Positions 38,631 through 47,187 of a stretch of 64,000 nucleotides of DNA are shown here, in pieces. The DNA is from Bacteroidales bacterium. Lineage in GTDB: Bacteria > Bacteroidota > Bacteroidia > Bacteroidales > UBA10428. The position numbers were made by a program, and so were the translations under genes. Every line of letters begins with the position of its first letter. Position 1 is the first letter of the stretch. The stretch is taken from positions 96,559 to 160,558 of the forward strand of contig DATGXG010000026.1 in the NCBI GenBank assembly GCA_035299085.1, read 5' to 3'. The notes beneath the pieces were generated by a model. It was not told where the DNA came from. It worked only from the letters and a program-made list of their open reading frames with translations, and searched no databases.

Positions 38631-38745
38631 CGGAAAATTCCGCTTTGCCCGGATGTTTTTACCGGTATGACAAATATAACTGTATTCAATAAAAAGTGTT
38701 TAACAATTTATTAGTCTCAAATCGAAATCCCCAATCCTGTAGAAT

Positions 38746-38766
38746 CGTAAATCGTAAATCGTAAAT
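38746..38766. repeat. Heptad array 3 x CGTAAAT
   Basis: Three perfect units lie in the 179-bp divergent gap between the TamL-like gene and the TrmH-family gene, 43 bp before the latter's start codon. Confidence 0.85.
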
Positions 38767-38809
38767 TCCCTTTGAATTTGATACCTTTAATCCCAAATTA
38801 AACGGTTTC

Positions 38810-39577
38810 ATGCTGAGTAAAAACCGAATGAGACATTTGAATTCCCTGAAAATCAAAAAATTCAGGGAAAGCAGCGGGCAGTTTGTCATTGAGGGCGATA
38901 AAATTGTAAGGGATCTTCTTCACCGCTCGGATCTGCAGGTTGAATGGCTTTGTGCTACTTCCGAATGGCTTTGTATTAACCGTGATATCCTGTCAGACCG
39001 CGTAAAAGAAGTAAACGAAGCCGGTGCGGAAGAACTTTCGCGAATATCATCATTTGAAACCGCGCCTCCTGTTCTGGCCCTTATGAACATTCCGCAGTAC
39101 CAGCCTGATTGGGATGAAATTCAAAGCACGGTTTCTTTAGGACTGGATACCATACAGGATCCGGGTAACCTGGGAACCATTATCCGAACAGCAAATTGGT
39201 TCGGTATAAAAAATATTCTGTGCAGCGAGCAATGTGCCGACTGCTATAATCCTAAGGTCATCCAGGCTTCAATGGGTGCGGTTATGAATGAAAAGATCCA
39301 CTATGTGCCTCTTGAATCAGTACTTCAGAAATTCTCAAAAGAAGATTTCATGATTTACGGGACGTTTATGGAAGGAATACCCGTAAATGAAATTCAAGGC
39401 ATTAAAAAAGGCATATTGCTTTTCGGTAATGAGAGCCGCGGGCTTTCACCGGGAATAGACAGGTTTGTTACAAAAAAAATTACAATACCGGCAGTAAATG
39501 ATTCTGAATCGCATGTTGAATCACTCAATGTAGCTTCGGCAGTTGCTATAATCTGCTCCCGGCTTGTTCATAAATAA
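38810..39577 (+). CDS. TrmH/SpoU-family RNA 2'-O-methyltransferase
   Basis: A protein of 255 residues. The N-terminal substrate-binding domain spans about 1-90. The C-terminal SPOUT domain has motif 1 DTIQDPGNLGTIIRTANWFG, motif 2 LLFGNESRGLS and motif 3 ESLNVASAVAI, which together form the knot that binds S-adenosylmethionine. It is expected to methylate the ribose of an rRNA or tRNA nucleotide; the target is not readable. It is divergent from the TamL-like gene and followed by the composite repeat at 39594-39781. Confidence 0.9.
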   Translation: MLSKNRMRHLNSLKIKKFRESSGQFVIEGDKIVRDLLHRSDLQVEWLCATSEWLCINRDILSDRVKEVNEAGAEELSRISSFETAPPVLALMNIPQYQPDWDEIQSTVSLGLDTIQDPGNLGTIIRTANWFGIKNILCSEQCADCYNPKVIQASMGAVMNEKIHYVPLESVLQKFSKEDFMIYGTFMEGIPVNEIQGIKKGILLFGNESRGLSPGIDRFVTKKITIPAVNDSESHVESLNVASAVAIICSRLVHK

Positions 39578-39593
39578 AACGGTGATCAGTAGT

Positions 39594-39781
39594 CGGTATT
39601 CGGTATTCAGTGTTCAGTGTTCATTCATGGGACCAATGCGACCTATGAGACCTATAGGACGGGAGGCATCCAGTATCCAGTATCCAATATCCAGTCACCA
39701 GTCACCAGTCACCAGTCACCAGTCACTATTCGATAATCGCTTAATCGTAAATCGTAAATCGTAAATCGTAAATCGGTAAAT
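39594..39781 (+). repeat. Composite repeat copy 1: CGGTATT/CAGTGTT heptads, GGGACCAATG block, TATCCAG/TCACCAG heptads, CGTAAAT heptads
   Basis: Modules in order: four heptads at 39594-39621; a GGGACCAATGCGACCTATGA block beginning near 39629; eight seamless heptads at 39667-39722 that change from TATCCAG to TCACCAG without losing the 7-bp phase; and CGTAAAT heptads at 39746-39773 plus one 8-bp unit. Related copies lie at 58185-58412 and, inverted, at 62246-62477. Confidence 0.9.
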
Positions 39782-39795
39782 CAAACAGCACTTGT

Positions 39796-39803
39796 TATAT
39801 TTG
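39796..39803 (+). promoter_or_regulatory. Candidate -7 box TATATTTG
   Basis: A perfect TAnnTTTG lies 20 bp before the ATG of the ABM-domain lipoprotein. No TTG lies at the expected -33 distance; that position is occupied by the end of the CGTAAAT array. Confidence 0.4.
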
Positions 39804-39823
39804 CTGAACAAAAACATTTCAAC

Positions 39824-40228
39824 ATGAAAACATCAATTCTTACTGCCCTTGTAGCATTTATGCTTGTGATGACCATCGGTTGCACAAATAAAAAGGCGGG
39901 TGTTGCCGACAACCAGCCGCCGGCCGATTCGGTTAAAAAAATGATCACCGCTAAAATTTACCTTAAACCCGGATTTGTAAACCAATTCATTAATGAAGCC
40001 AGGTTTATAATCGACAGTTCTAATATGGAACCGGGATGCGAAAGTTATATGCTGTATCAAAACCCTTACGATTCAACCAAGCTTATTTTTGTTGAAGTAT
40101 GGAAAAACCAGGGTGCTGTTGATAATCATTTTTCAATGAGCTATTTCAAAGCTTTTGGACCCAAAACCAAGGAATGGCTGTCACAGGATACTGAATTGAA
40201 CATTGTAAGCGTGGTTCCTTCGAAATAG
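39824..40228 (+). CDS. ABM-domain (antibiotic biosynthesis monooxygenase-like) lipoprotein
   Basis: A protein of 134 residues. A lipoprotein signal ends at Cys20 (MTIGC). The rest, from about residue 41, is a ferredoxin-like ABM fold: ITAKIYLKPGFVNQFINEA, GCESYMLYQNPYDSTKLIFVEVWKNQGAVDNHF, then FKAFGPKTKEWL. Cytosolic ABM proteins include quinol monooxygenases and heme-degrading enzymes. This one is exported and lipid-anchored, so its substrate is open. A TonB-dependent receptor gene follows after 17 bp in the same direction, which suggests co-expression, though there is no direct evidence for a shared substrate. Confidence 0.8.
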   Translation: MKTSILTALVAFMLVMTIGCTNKKAGVADNQPPADSVKKMITAKIYLKPGFVNQFINEARFIIDSSNMEPGCESYMLYQNPYDSTKLIFVEVWKNQGAVDNHFSMSYFKAFGPKTKEWLSQDTELNIVSVVPSK

Positions 40229-40245
40229 AAATATATTCACCGTTT

Positions 40246-42624
40246 TTGGCGTTGAAGCGACTTTTCATTCTCACGGCACTGCTTCTTCTGAATGCAGGTT
40301 TGCTGATTTCACAGAACCTGAAAATTACAGGTATTGTAAGTGATTCAGCTTCATTGGAGCCTTTGATAGGCGCCACCGTTTATTTACAGGACGCTTCAAC
40401 AGGAACAGTCACAAATACAGAGGGCTATTTCAGCCTTGACGCTGCAAAAGGCAGAATAGCCCTTACTTTCTCGTACATTGGTTACCGTACCATTCGAATA
40501 GATACTTTTATTACGACGGATAGCCGGCTCGATGTCAGGCTAAGTCAGGCTATCATCCGGTCAGGAGATGTAGTTATTTCAGCAAAAAATACATCTGCCT
40601 CAGCAAGCAACACAAAGACGGGGATGCTGGAACTGACTGCGAAAGATATTAAAAGCCTCCCGTCGTTTATGGGCGAAGCTGACCTGATCAGGGCGCTGCA
40701 TTATTCACCGGGTATCCAAAGTTCAGGCGACGGAAATACCGGATTTTACGTTCGGGGCGGAAATGTAGACCAGAACCTGATCCTTCTTGATAATGCCCTT
40801 GTATATAATCCCTCGCATGTGCTGGGTTTCTTTTCCGTTTTCAATTCGGATATCATCAGTAATGCCACTCTAATCAAATCCGGGATCCCTCCCAATTATG
40901 GTGGCAGAATTTCATCGGTGCTTGCTGTAAAAACAATTGAAGGTGATTATGAAAAGCATCATGCACAAGGTACACTGGGACTCATTTATTCAAAAGCCTC
41001 CATTCAGGGCCCTCTTATAAAAAACAAACTTTCATATGTTGTTTCATTCAGAAAAAGTTATGTGAATGAAGTATTGAAGCCTCTTGCCGAAATGTTGATC
41101 AAGCCCGATTCAGGCGGAATACTGAACGGAAGCACCTATGGAATGTATGACTTTAATGCCAAAGTAAACGGCAAACTAACTTCTAAAGACCGGATCGGAC
41201 TTAACTTTTACAAAGGAAGGGATAATTTTAACCTGAACCGGGAAGACATTCGCTATAAAACCAGGATCGGTTGGGGGAACACTCTCCTGTCACTGAACTG
41301 GAATCACATCAGCAATGACAGTACTTATTGGCAGAACACGCTCAGTTACAGCAAGTATGATTTCAGTTACAGTGCCGAACAGTTTATCATTTCAATGGAT
41401 TTGTATTCATCTGTGAGCAACTGGAATTACAGGCTTGAGTATAACAGGCAGACGAAAAACCTGGGAACTTTAAGGGCAGGCTTTGAAGCAAAATACTACA
41501 CGTTTGTACCTAACCGGTTCATGCTTACAATCAACCAGGTTGACCTGAATTACAGCACATACCAGGACCTTATGGCATTTGAAGGTGCTGCCTTTTTTTC
41601 ATGGGAAAAGGATATTAATCCACTAATCAGGATAATGGCCGGCATCCGGTTAAACCATTACAGGCAACTGGGACCTTACAACCAGTATAATCTGAACGAG
41701 GGACAGATACAGGATACGGTAGTTTACGGAAACTTTAAAACTGTGAAATCATATTCCAATCCTGAACCCCGGCTGTCCATAAGGATCCGCACTTCTGATG
41801 CTTCATCTGTAAAAGCTTCTTATACACGTAATTACCAATATATACATGTGGCATCGGCGTCATCGGTTACAATGCCCTCTGATATCTGGATTCCAAGCAC
41901 CTCGCATACGAAACCTCAATTCGGTGATCAGTTAACACTGGGTTACTACCGGAATATATTCAGGAATACAATTATCACATCAGTAGAGGCATATTATAAA
42001 AACCTGTGTAACCAGGTGGAATTATTGTATGGACTGGGTGCCTCATTGCAGGATGTCTCATTTGAAAACAGTCTCACAACCGGCAAGGGCTATGCAACAG
42101 GAATTGAGTTCTTTTTCCAGAAGCCGGCAGGTAAATTAACAGGAACAGTTGCTTATTCACTCGCATATTCACGAAGGCAATTTGATGAGATTAACTATGG
42201 AAATCCTTTTCCAGCCAAGTATGACAGAAGGCATGAGGCCAATTTCACGGCTTCATACAGGCTGAATCAAAAGTGGGATTTATCCATGGCCTTTATTTAC
42301 GCTACCGGAAATGCTATAACAGTACCTGTGCAGATGTATATTTTCGACAACAATATCAACACCCAATACAGCGCTACAAACGGCTATCGCATGCCACCCT
42401 ATCACCGGCTCGATGTGTCGGCAAATTTCCTGATAAAAAGAACGGAAAAATTTGAATCTTCGATGAATATATCTGTGCTTAACGTTTATAATCGCGCGAA
42501 CCCGTTTCTTGTTTATTTTGATATACAAGGTGATATCGTAAATGAACACAGTTTATCGGTCAAGCCTAAACAGATTTCCATTCTCCCCGTCATGCCTTCC
42601 GTTTCCTGGAATTTTAAATTCTGA
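40246..42624 (+). CDS. TonB-dependent outer-membrane receptor with carboxypeptidase-regulatory-like N-terminal domain
   Basis: A protein of 792 residues. A signal peptide is followed by a CarboxypepD_reg-like domain (ITGIVSDSASLEPLIGATVYLQDAS...TNTEGYFSLDA), a plug domain (LIRALHYSPGIQSSGDGNTGFYVRGG near 148-173), and a 22-strand-type beta-barrel ending VMPSVSWNFKF. No ATG start is available; TTG at 40246 or at 40252 (giving MKRLFILTALLLL) is used. It imports a ligand with energy from TonB. It is paired with a DUF4249 lipoprotein 5 bp downstream, a recurrent Bacteroidota pair whose ligand is unknown. Confidence 0.88.
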   Translation: MALKRLFILTALLLLNAGLLISQNLKITGIVSDSASLEPLIGATVYLQDASTGTVTNTEGYFSLDAAKGRIALTFSYIGYRTIRIDTFITTDSRLDVRLSQAIIRSGDVVISAKNTSASASNTKTGMLELTAKDIKSLPSFMGEADLIRALHYSPGIQSSGDGNTGFYVRGGNVDQNLILLDNALVYNPSHVLGFFSVFNSDIISNATLIKSGIPPNYGGRISSVLAVKTIEGDYEKHHAQGTLGLIYSKASIQGPLIKNKLSYVVSFRKSYVNEVLKPLAEMLIKPDSGGILNGSTYGMYDFNAKVNGKLTSKDRIGLNFYKGRDNFNLNREDIRYKTRIGWGNTLLSLNWNHISNDSTYWQNTLSYSKYDFSYSAEQFIISMDLYSSVSNWNYRLEYNRQTKNLGTLRAGFEAKYYTFVPNRFMLTINQVDLNYSTYQDLMAFEGAAFFSWEKDINPLIRIMAGIRLNHYRQLGPYNQYNLNEGQIQDTVVYGNFKTVKSYSNPEPRLSIRIRTSDASSVKASYTRNYQYIHVASASSVTMPSDIWIPSTSHTKPQFGDQLTLGYYRNIFRNTIITSVEAYYKNLCNQVELLYGLGASLQDVSFENSLTTGKGYATGIEFFFQKPAGKLTGTVAYSLAYSRRQFDEINYGNPFPAKYDRRHEANFTASYRLNQKWDLSMAFIYATGNAITVPVQMYIFDNNINTQYSATNGYRMPPYHRLDVSANFLIKRTEKFESSMNISVLNVYNRANPFLVYFDIQGDIVNEHSLSVKPKQISILPVMPSVSWNFKF

Positions 42625-42629
42625 AGAAC

Positions 42630-43505
42630 ATGAAAACCATTATAAAATTAAGCTGTTTTGTTACTGTTTTATCACTGGTTCTGTCCTGTGAGAAGGAGCT
42701 GGATCTTTCATTTCCTGTTACTCCCTCACAAATGGTAATCGAGGGCTGGATTGAAAACGGAATGCCGGCCCAGGTAATTCTTTCGCATTCAGCGCCATAT
42801 TTTTCAGCCATCGATTCAAACAATATCATTGATTTTAGTGAAACCCATGCCAAGGTTACGTTGTATTCCGGTTCAGATCATGAAATTTTGACGCTGAAGC
42901 CGAATCAGAGCTATTTTCCACCTTACCTGTATAAGAGTTCCCGTATTAAAGGTACGTACAATCAATCATACACGCTGGAGATTATAAAATTTGATACAAT
43001 CACACGGCAATACGACACCATAACAGCATCCACTACCATACCTGAACCGGTTGAACTCGATTCTGTGTGGTTTGAAACCGATCCGGGGATGGAAACAAAA
43101 GGCAGGATTTGGATCAGGCTCAGTGATGACGGTTCAAAGGCAAATTACTACAGGCTATTGTATAAGCGAAAGGGCAAAGACAGCCGCTATGTAGCAACCA
43201 ATATTTCAACATTCAACGATGTGATGATCAACGGAAAAACCGCTGAAATGGGATTTCTGCGGGGTTATTCCAGTCTCGCTGATGTGGAGAAAGAAAATTA
43301 CTTTGAAAAAGGCGATACAGTGAGTATTAAGTTTTGCACTATTGATAAGGAGCAGTTTGATTTCTGGAATGTATACCAGAGCAAAGTTATTGCATCAGCC
43401 AATCCCCTGGCCACAAGCAATAATCTTCTGAAATCAAATATTAAGGGTGGTTTGGGAATGTGGACCGGTTACGGAGCCACCTATTACCTTGTTATCGTGA
43501 AATAA
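42630..43505 (+). CDS. DUF4249 lipoprotein, partner of the TonB-dependent receptor
   Basis: A protein of 291 residues. The lipoprotein signal ends at Cys20 (SLVLSC). The mature part begins EKELDLSFPVTPSQMVIEGWIENGMPAQVILS, typical of DUF4249, with an all-beta pattern throughout and DFWNVYQSKVIASANPLATSNN near the C-terminus. It lies 5 bp downstream of the TonB-dependent receptor gene. By analogy with SusD-type lipoproteins it may sit on the barrel as a surface lid, but that is inference. A shared terminator follows. Confidence 0.85.
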   Translation: MKTIIKLSCFVTVLSLVLSCEKELDLSFPVTPSQMVIEGWIENGMPAQVILSHSAPYFSAIDSNNIIDFSETHAKVTLYSGSDHEILTLKPNQSYFPPYLYKSSRIKGTYNQSYTLEIIKFDTITRQYDTITASTTIPEPVELDSVWFETDPGMETKGRIWIRLSDDGSKANYYRLLYKRKGKDSRYVATNISTFNDVMINGKTAEMGFLRGYSSLADVEKENYFEKGDTVSIKFCTIDKEQFDFWNVYQSKVIASANPLATSNNLLKSNIKGGLGMWTGYGATYYLVIVK

Positions 43506-43506
43506 A

Positions 43507-43537
43507 AAAATCCGGACCCCGAGAGGCCCGGATTGAA
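43507..43537. terminator. Bidirectional terminator between convergent lipoprotein genes
   Basis: The stem AATCCGGACC/GGCCCGGATT has one mismatch and is preceded by AAAAAA, giving a U-run on the minus transcript. It lies between the DUF4249 gene and the convergent lipoprotein gene. Confidence 0.7.
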
Positions 43538-43557
43538 GATTCATTGGTCAGGTTTAT

Positions 43558-44898
43558 TTATTTTACAGGTGTCTGTGGACCTACATGGCCAAGATTTAGA
43601 TCATATTCAGCATTCAGGTTATCGATAAAATCGTTCATTGAAACATAGAAATTATCGAGTTCCGAGTTAACATAGGTTTCCATATCTACTGTTGAACCAT
43701 CGGAATAAACGAATCTGAGTGCAGGGTAATATTCTGTAGTTTCATAATATTCATCATATTCTGATTCTACATATGCTTCGGCTTCTGCTATTTTGGTGTT
43801 GGAATCCCGGTAAATGACAACCAGCTTGGCGAATTGGTTGATAGCATCTACTTCGGCCTGTGCACGTTCTTCATCGCCCAGTGTTTCGTTTTCATCGAGA
43901 GCCCAGATGGCATCGCCCAGTCCTTTTATATCAACCTGGCCGGTAACGTTCAGATTCATCAAAATCAGGTGGGCATTAGCGTTTTTAACGATTTCTTCAA
44001 AATGTACTGTTGTTTCAGTCCATGTGTCGTAATCATTGGAGTAGGTCTCTTCGGTGGTATTGTTATCAATGTTTTCTTCGCTCCAGTTACCTTTAGCAGC
44101 AATGTACGTTTCAAAAAGGATATCGGATTTAAGTTTCAGCGTGTTGGTCCATGATGCGCTTGTATAGGGACTGTGAACGGCTGTTGTTGTAAAGCTGAAA
44201 TCATCAACAAAAACACTTACAGTTACTTTGGTAGGCATACCATTGCTCTGGTAGGAAGCAGCAAAACTCATTCCGGCAACTGATGCATCATTGTATTTGA
44301 GGTCAACTTTTATGCTTGCAGGAAGCTGGGGATCAAGACCTTCAGGCCAGTCAGAAACCGGATCAGTGATATCAACAACTTTGAAATTGTTAATGGTTAA
44401 AGTAGCTGTATTTGTGATATCGGTTTCCTTACCCGGAAATTCGAATACAACCTGGTCGGCCAGGTCAGTCCTGTCGAATTCCTCTGTTTCAAAATTATAG
44501 GTGTACCTTCCGGCAATGGAATCGAATAAATCACTGAAATTTACAGGGTCTTCGTAAAACAATTCTTCAGTTGCTTTCAGACTCTGGAATACTGCCGGTG
44601 CAGCTGATTTATCTTTAAGTTTACTTACGGCTGACAGGGGAGTCAGTACAGGATTCATAGCATAACTGCCACCGGACTGAAGATTACTGAAATTCTGTAA
44701 AACTTGCATACCGGTTGAGGATGTCATAGCATCCAACTGATCAACAAAAGCGACAGCATTGTCTTCAACTTTTGCTTTGCTTTCTTCAGGTGTTTCGGTT
44801 GTGTACTTTGCGTCATAGGGACTTTTTACTTCATCTTTTTTACAGGCGAAAAAGAAAGTAACAGAAACCAGTGAGATTAACAACAAACTTTTTTTCAT
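43558..44898 (-). CDS. Lipoprotein of unknown function
   Basis: A protein of 446 residues that I do not recognise. The lipoprotein signal ends at Cys19 (VTFFFAC), followed by a KKDE linker, so it should be exported. The mature part is acidic, with few aromatic repeats and no visible enzyme motif. It contains an N-terminal helical segment (about 40-90), a mixed region of beta strands (about 150-290) and a C-terminal helical segment rich in Glu, Tyr and Ala (about 320-446). No neighbour offers a functional link: it is convergent with the DUF4249 gene and divergent from the peptidase gene. Confidence 0.6.
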   Translation of the reverse strand: MKKSLLLISLVSVTFFFACKKDEVKSPYDAKYTTETPEESKAKVEDNAVAFVDQLDAMTSSTGMQVLQNFSNLQSGGSYAMNPVLTPLSAVSKLKDKSAAPAVFQSLKATEELFYEDPVNFSDLFDSIAGRYTYNFETEEFDRTDLADQVVFEFPGKETDITNTATLTINNFKVVDITDPVSDWPEGLDPQLPASIKVDLKYNDASVAGMSFAASYQSNGMPTKVTVSVFVDDFSFTTTAVHSPYTSASWTNTLKLKSDILFETYIAAKGNWSEENIDNNTTEETYSNDYDTWTETTVHFEEIVKNANAHLILMNLNVTGQVDIKGLGDAIWALDENETLGDEERAQAEVDAINQFAKLVVIYRDSNTKIAEAEAYVESEYDEYYETTEYYPALRFVYSDGSTVDMETYVNSELDNFYVSMNDFIDNLNAEYDLNLGHVGPQTPVK

Positions 44899-45057
44899 GT
44901 TTATTTTAGTTATTGGTGAAAGAAAAAATACAGGTTCATATACGAGTAAATGTTAAAATCTGTTGCATGAAATGCTGTTTCTCTGATTTATATCCTGTTT
45001 ATACGATTGATTTTCTGCTTACTTTTATATAAAATATCCACATTAACCATTTTATAT

Positions 45058-47103
45058 ATGATTAAAAAAATTGTTCTCCCACTGTTGGTTTTGCTTACTG
45101 CATGCCAAAACCGGCAACAAACCAGCACAACAACAAATAACAAACCTTATGTAATGGAAAGTACAATCTCGCAAACCATCGATTCGTTGGTTCAGGTTTT
45201 TGGCGATGCCAGTAAGATGCGTATTGAAAAAGGCGTCAGAAATGCGGCTTCTTTCTGGAAAGAAAGTGATGGTGACAACCAGGCATTTTCCGATTACTGC
45301 AAAAAGAATTTTGTGGGTGATACGGTGGAACTGGCTAAATTATTTGACAGGATTTCTGCCAATTTCGAGACAATCTCCGGCAGTTTCAATACAATTACAC
45401 TTGGACTGATGCGTCCCCTTCACCTGGATATCGGTGAAGTATTGCCTGTGGATGAAGCATTCGGCACCTATAATCCTTCAACTCATTTTACTGATGATTT
45501 TTTCGGAAACAAAATCGCTTTTACGATTGCCTTGAATTTCCCCTATTACTCGCTTGAGGAAAAGACAACTCTTGGTCCGCAGTGGTCAAGGAAGCAGTGG
45601 GCCTATTCACGGTTGGGAGATGTATTTGATTCACGGGTGCCTGCAGAAGTCAATCAATTGGTTGTGAATGCCAATACTCGTTCGGAAGTGTATATCGCCG
45701 ATTACAATATTTACGCCGGAAAACTGGTGAATAACGAGGGTAAAACTCTTCTTCCTGCCGATATGAAACTCCTGAGTCACTGGAATATCAGGGATGAAAT
45801 TAAAACAAACTACGGAGATCCCGCAGGACTTGCCAAACAGCAGATGTTGTATGAGGTAATGAAGAGGATTGTTTCACAGGAAATTCCCAAGGTTGTTATC
45901 AATTCCGATAAGTATACATGGAATCCTTACACTAATAAGGTAATGGAAGGAACCAGCGAAGTTAAAGCGGAAGCTGAACCGTCAACACGGTATGATGTGC
46001 TTCTTGAATTCTTTCATGCACAGCAACAGGTTGATAAATACTATCCTCATCAGAATACCTATATTCTCAGGAATTTTGAAGGCGATATGGAGATTCCGCT
46101 TGCTGACGTTGAGGCTTTGTTCACCGGTTACATGACATCACCGCAGGTTCAGAAAGTGGCTGATGTGATAAAGAAACGTCTGGGCAGGAACCTGGAACCA
46201 TTTGATATCTGGTACGACGGGTTTAAAACAAGAACTTCAATTCCGGCAGAAACCCTGGATAAGATAACAAGGGCAAAATATCCGAATACGGAGGCTGTTC
46301 AGAACGACCTGCCGAATATTCTTGTGAAGCTTGGATATACAAAATCACGTGCAGAACAAATTACATCAAAGGTAAAAGTAGAGCCGGCAAGAGGTTCGGG
46401 ACATGCCTGGGGTGCTGAATCAAAGGATCAGAAATCGCTGCTAAGGACAAGGATTTTCAGCAACGGTATGGATTATAAGGGCTATAACATTGCGGTGCAT
46501 GAATTCGGGCACAATGTGGAACAGACGATTGACCTGCAGGATATCGATTATTATTTTCTGAAAGGCGTTCCGAACACAGCTTTTACAGAAGCTCTTGCTT
46601 TTTCATTTCAGAAAAATGACCTGATGTTGCTTGACATGAAGGATAGCAATCCGCTTCAGGAGTATTACAATGATCTGGATAACTTCTGGGCCCTGTACGA
46701 GATCATGGGTGTATCGATGGTGGATATCGGCACCTGGAAGTGGTTGTATGAAAACCCGGATGCAACCGCAGTTCAGTTGAAGGATGCTGTAAATACAATA
46801 GCAAAAGATGTCTGGAACAAGTACTATGCACCGGTATTCGGCATTAAGGATCAGCCGATCCTGGGCATTTATTCACATATGATCAATGCCCCGCTGTATT
46901 TGCCGAATTATGCGTATGGACATATCATTGAATTCCAGCTGGCCGGTTACCTGAAAGGTAAGAACTATGCGAATGAAATTGAACGCATTTATCGCCAGGG
47001 CAAACTGATTCCGCAGCAATGGATGCAGGGTGCCGTAGGTTCCAAACTCTCCGCACAGCCAATGCTTGATGCAGCAGAGGAGGCGCTAACCAAGATCCAG
47101 TAG
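45058..47103 (+). CDS. Zinc metallopeptidase lipoprotein (HEFGH gluzincin, M3-like)
   Basis: A protein of 681 residues from the ATG at 45058. The longer open frame starting at 45007 adds only a hydrophobic stretch, whereas MIKKIVLPLLVLLTAC gives a standard lipoprotein signal with Cys16. The zinc motif HEFGH is at 481-485, and a glutamate in NTAFTEALAF at 511 is the likely third ligand. This HExxH-x25-E spacing resembles M3-type oligopeptidases, but the family was not confirmed. It is probably an outer-membrane- or periplasm-anchored peptidase. It is transcribed alone and followed by a bidirectional terminator. Confidence 0.75.
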   Translation: MIKKIVLPLLVLLTACQNRQQTSTTTNNKPYVMESTISQTIDSLVQVFGDASKMRIEKGVRNAASFWKESDGDNQAFSDYCKKNFVGDTVELAKLFDRISANFETISGSFNTITLGLMRPLHLDIGEVLPVDEAFGTYNPSTHFTDDFFGNKIAFTIALNFPYYSLEEKTTLGPQWSRKQWAYSRLGDVFDSRVPAEVNQLVVNANTRSEVYIADYNIYAGKLVNNEGKTLLPADMKLLSHWNIRDEIKTNYGDPAGLAKQQMLYEVMKRIVSQEIPKVVINSDKYTWNPYTNKVMEGTSEVKAEAEPSTRYDVLLEFFHAQQQVDKYYPHQNTYILRNFEGDMEIPLADVEALFTGYMTSPQVQKVADVIKKRLGRNLEPFDIWYDGFKTRTSIPAETLDKITRAKYPNTEAVQNDLPNILVKLGYTKSRAEQITSKVKVEPARGSGHAWGAESKDQKSLLRTRIFSNGMDYKGYNIAVHEFGHNVEQTIDLQDIDYYFLKGVPNTAFTEALAFSFQKNDLMLLDMKDSNPLQEYYNDLDNFWALYEIMGVSMVDIGTWKWLYENPDATAVQLKDAVNTIAKDVWNKYYAPVFGIKDQPILGIYSHMINAPLYLPNYAYGHIIEFQLAGYLKGKNYANEIERIYRQGKLIPQQWMQGAVGSKLSAQPMLDAAEEALTKIQ

Positions 47104-47153
47104 GCTGCGATTTAGCTCCCTATAGTCTCTATCGTCCCTATCGTCCCTAAAAT

Positions 47154-47184
47154 AAAAAACCGTCTCTCAAGACGGTTTTTTGTT
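47154..47184. terminator. Bidirectional terminator
   Basis: AAAAAACCGTCT-CTCA-AGACGGTTTTTT is a perfect 12-bp stem with runs of A and T on both sides. It serves the convergent peptidase and outer-membrane barrel genes. Confidence 0.95.
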
Positions 47185-47187
47185 TTA

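Noticed and set aside
39667..39781. CRISPR array
   Set aside because: Units are contiguous 7-mers without spacers and no cas genes are present. The same holds for the other heptad arrays.
45007..45057. Longer N-terminus for the zinc peptidase
   Set aside because: The added 17 residues precede a complete lipoprotein signal peptide starting at 45058, so the internal ATG is the better start.
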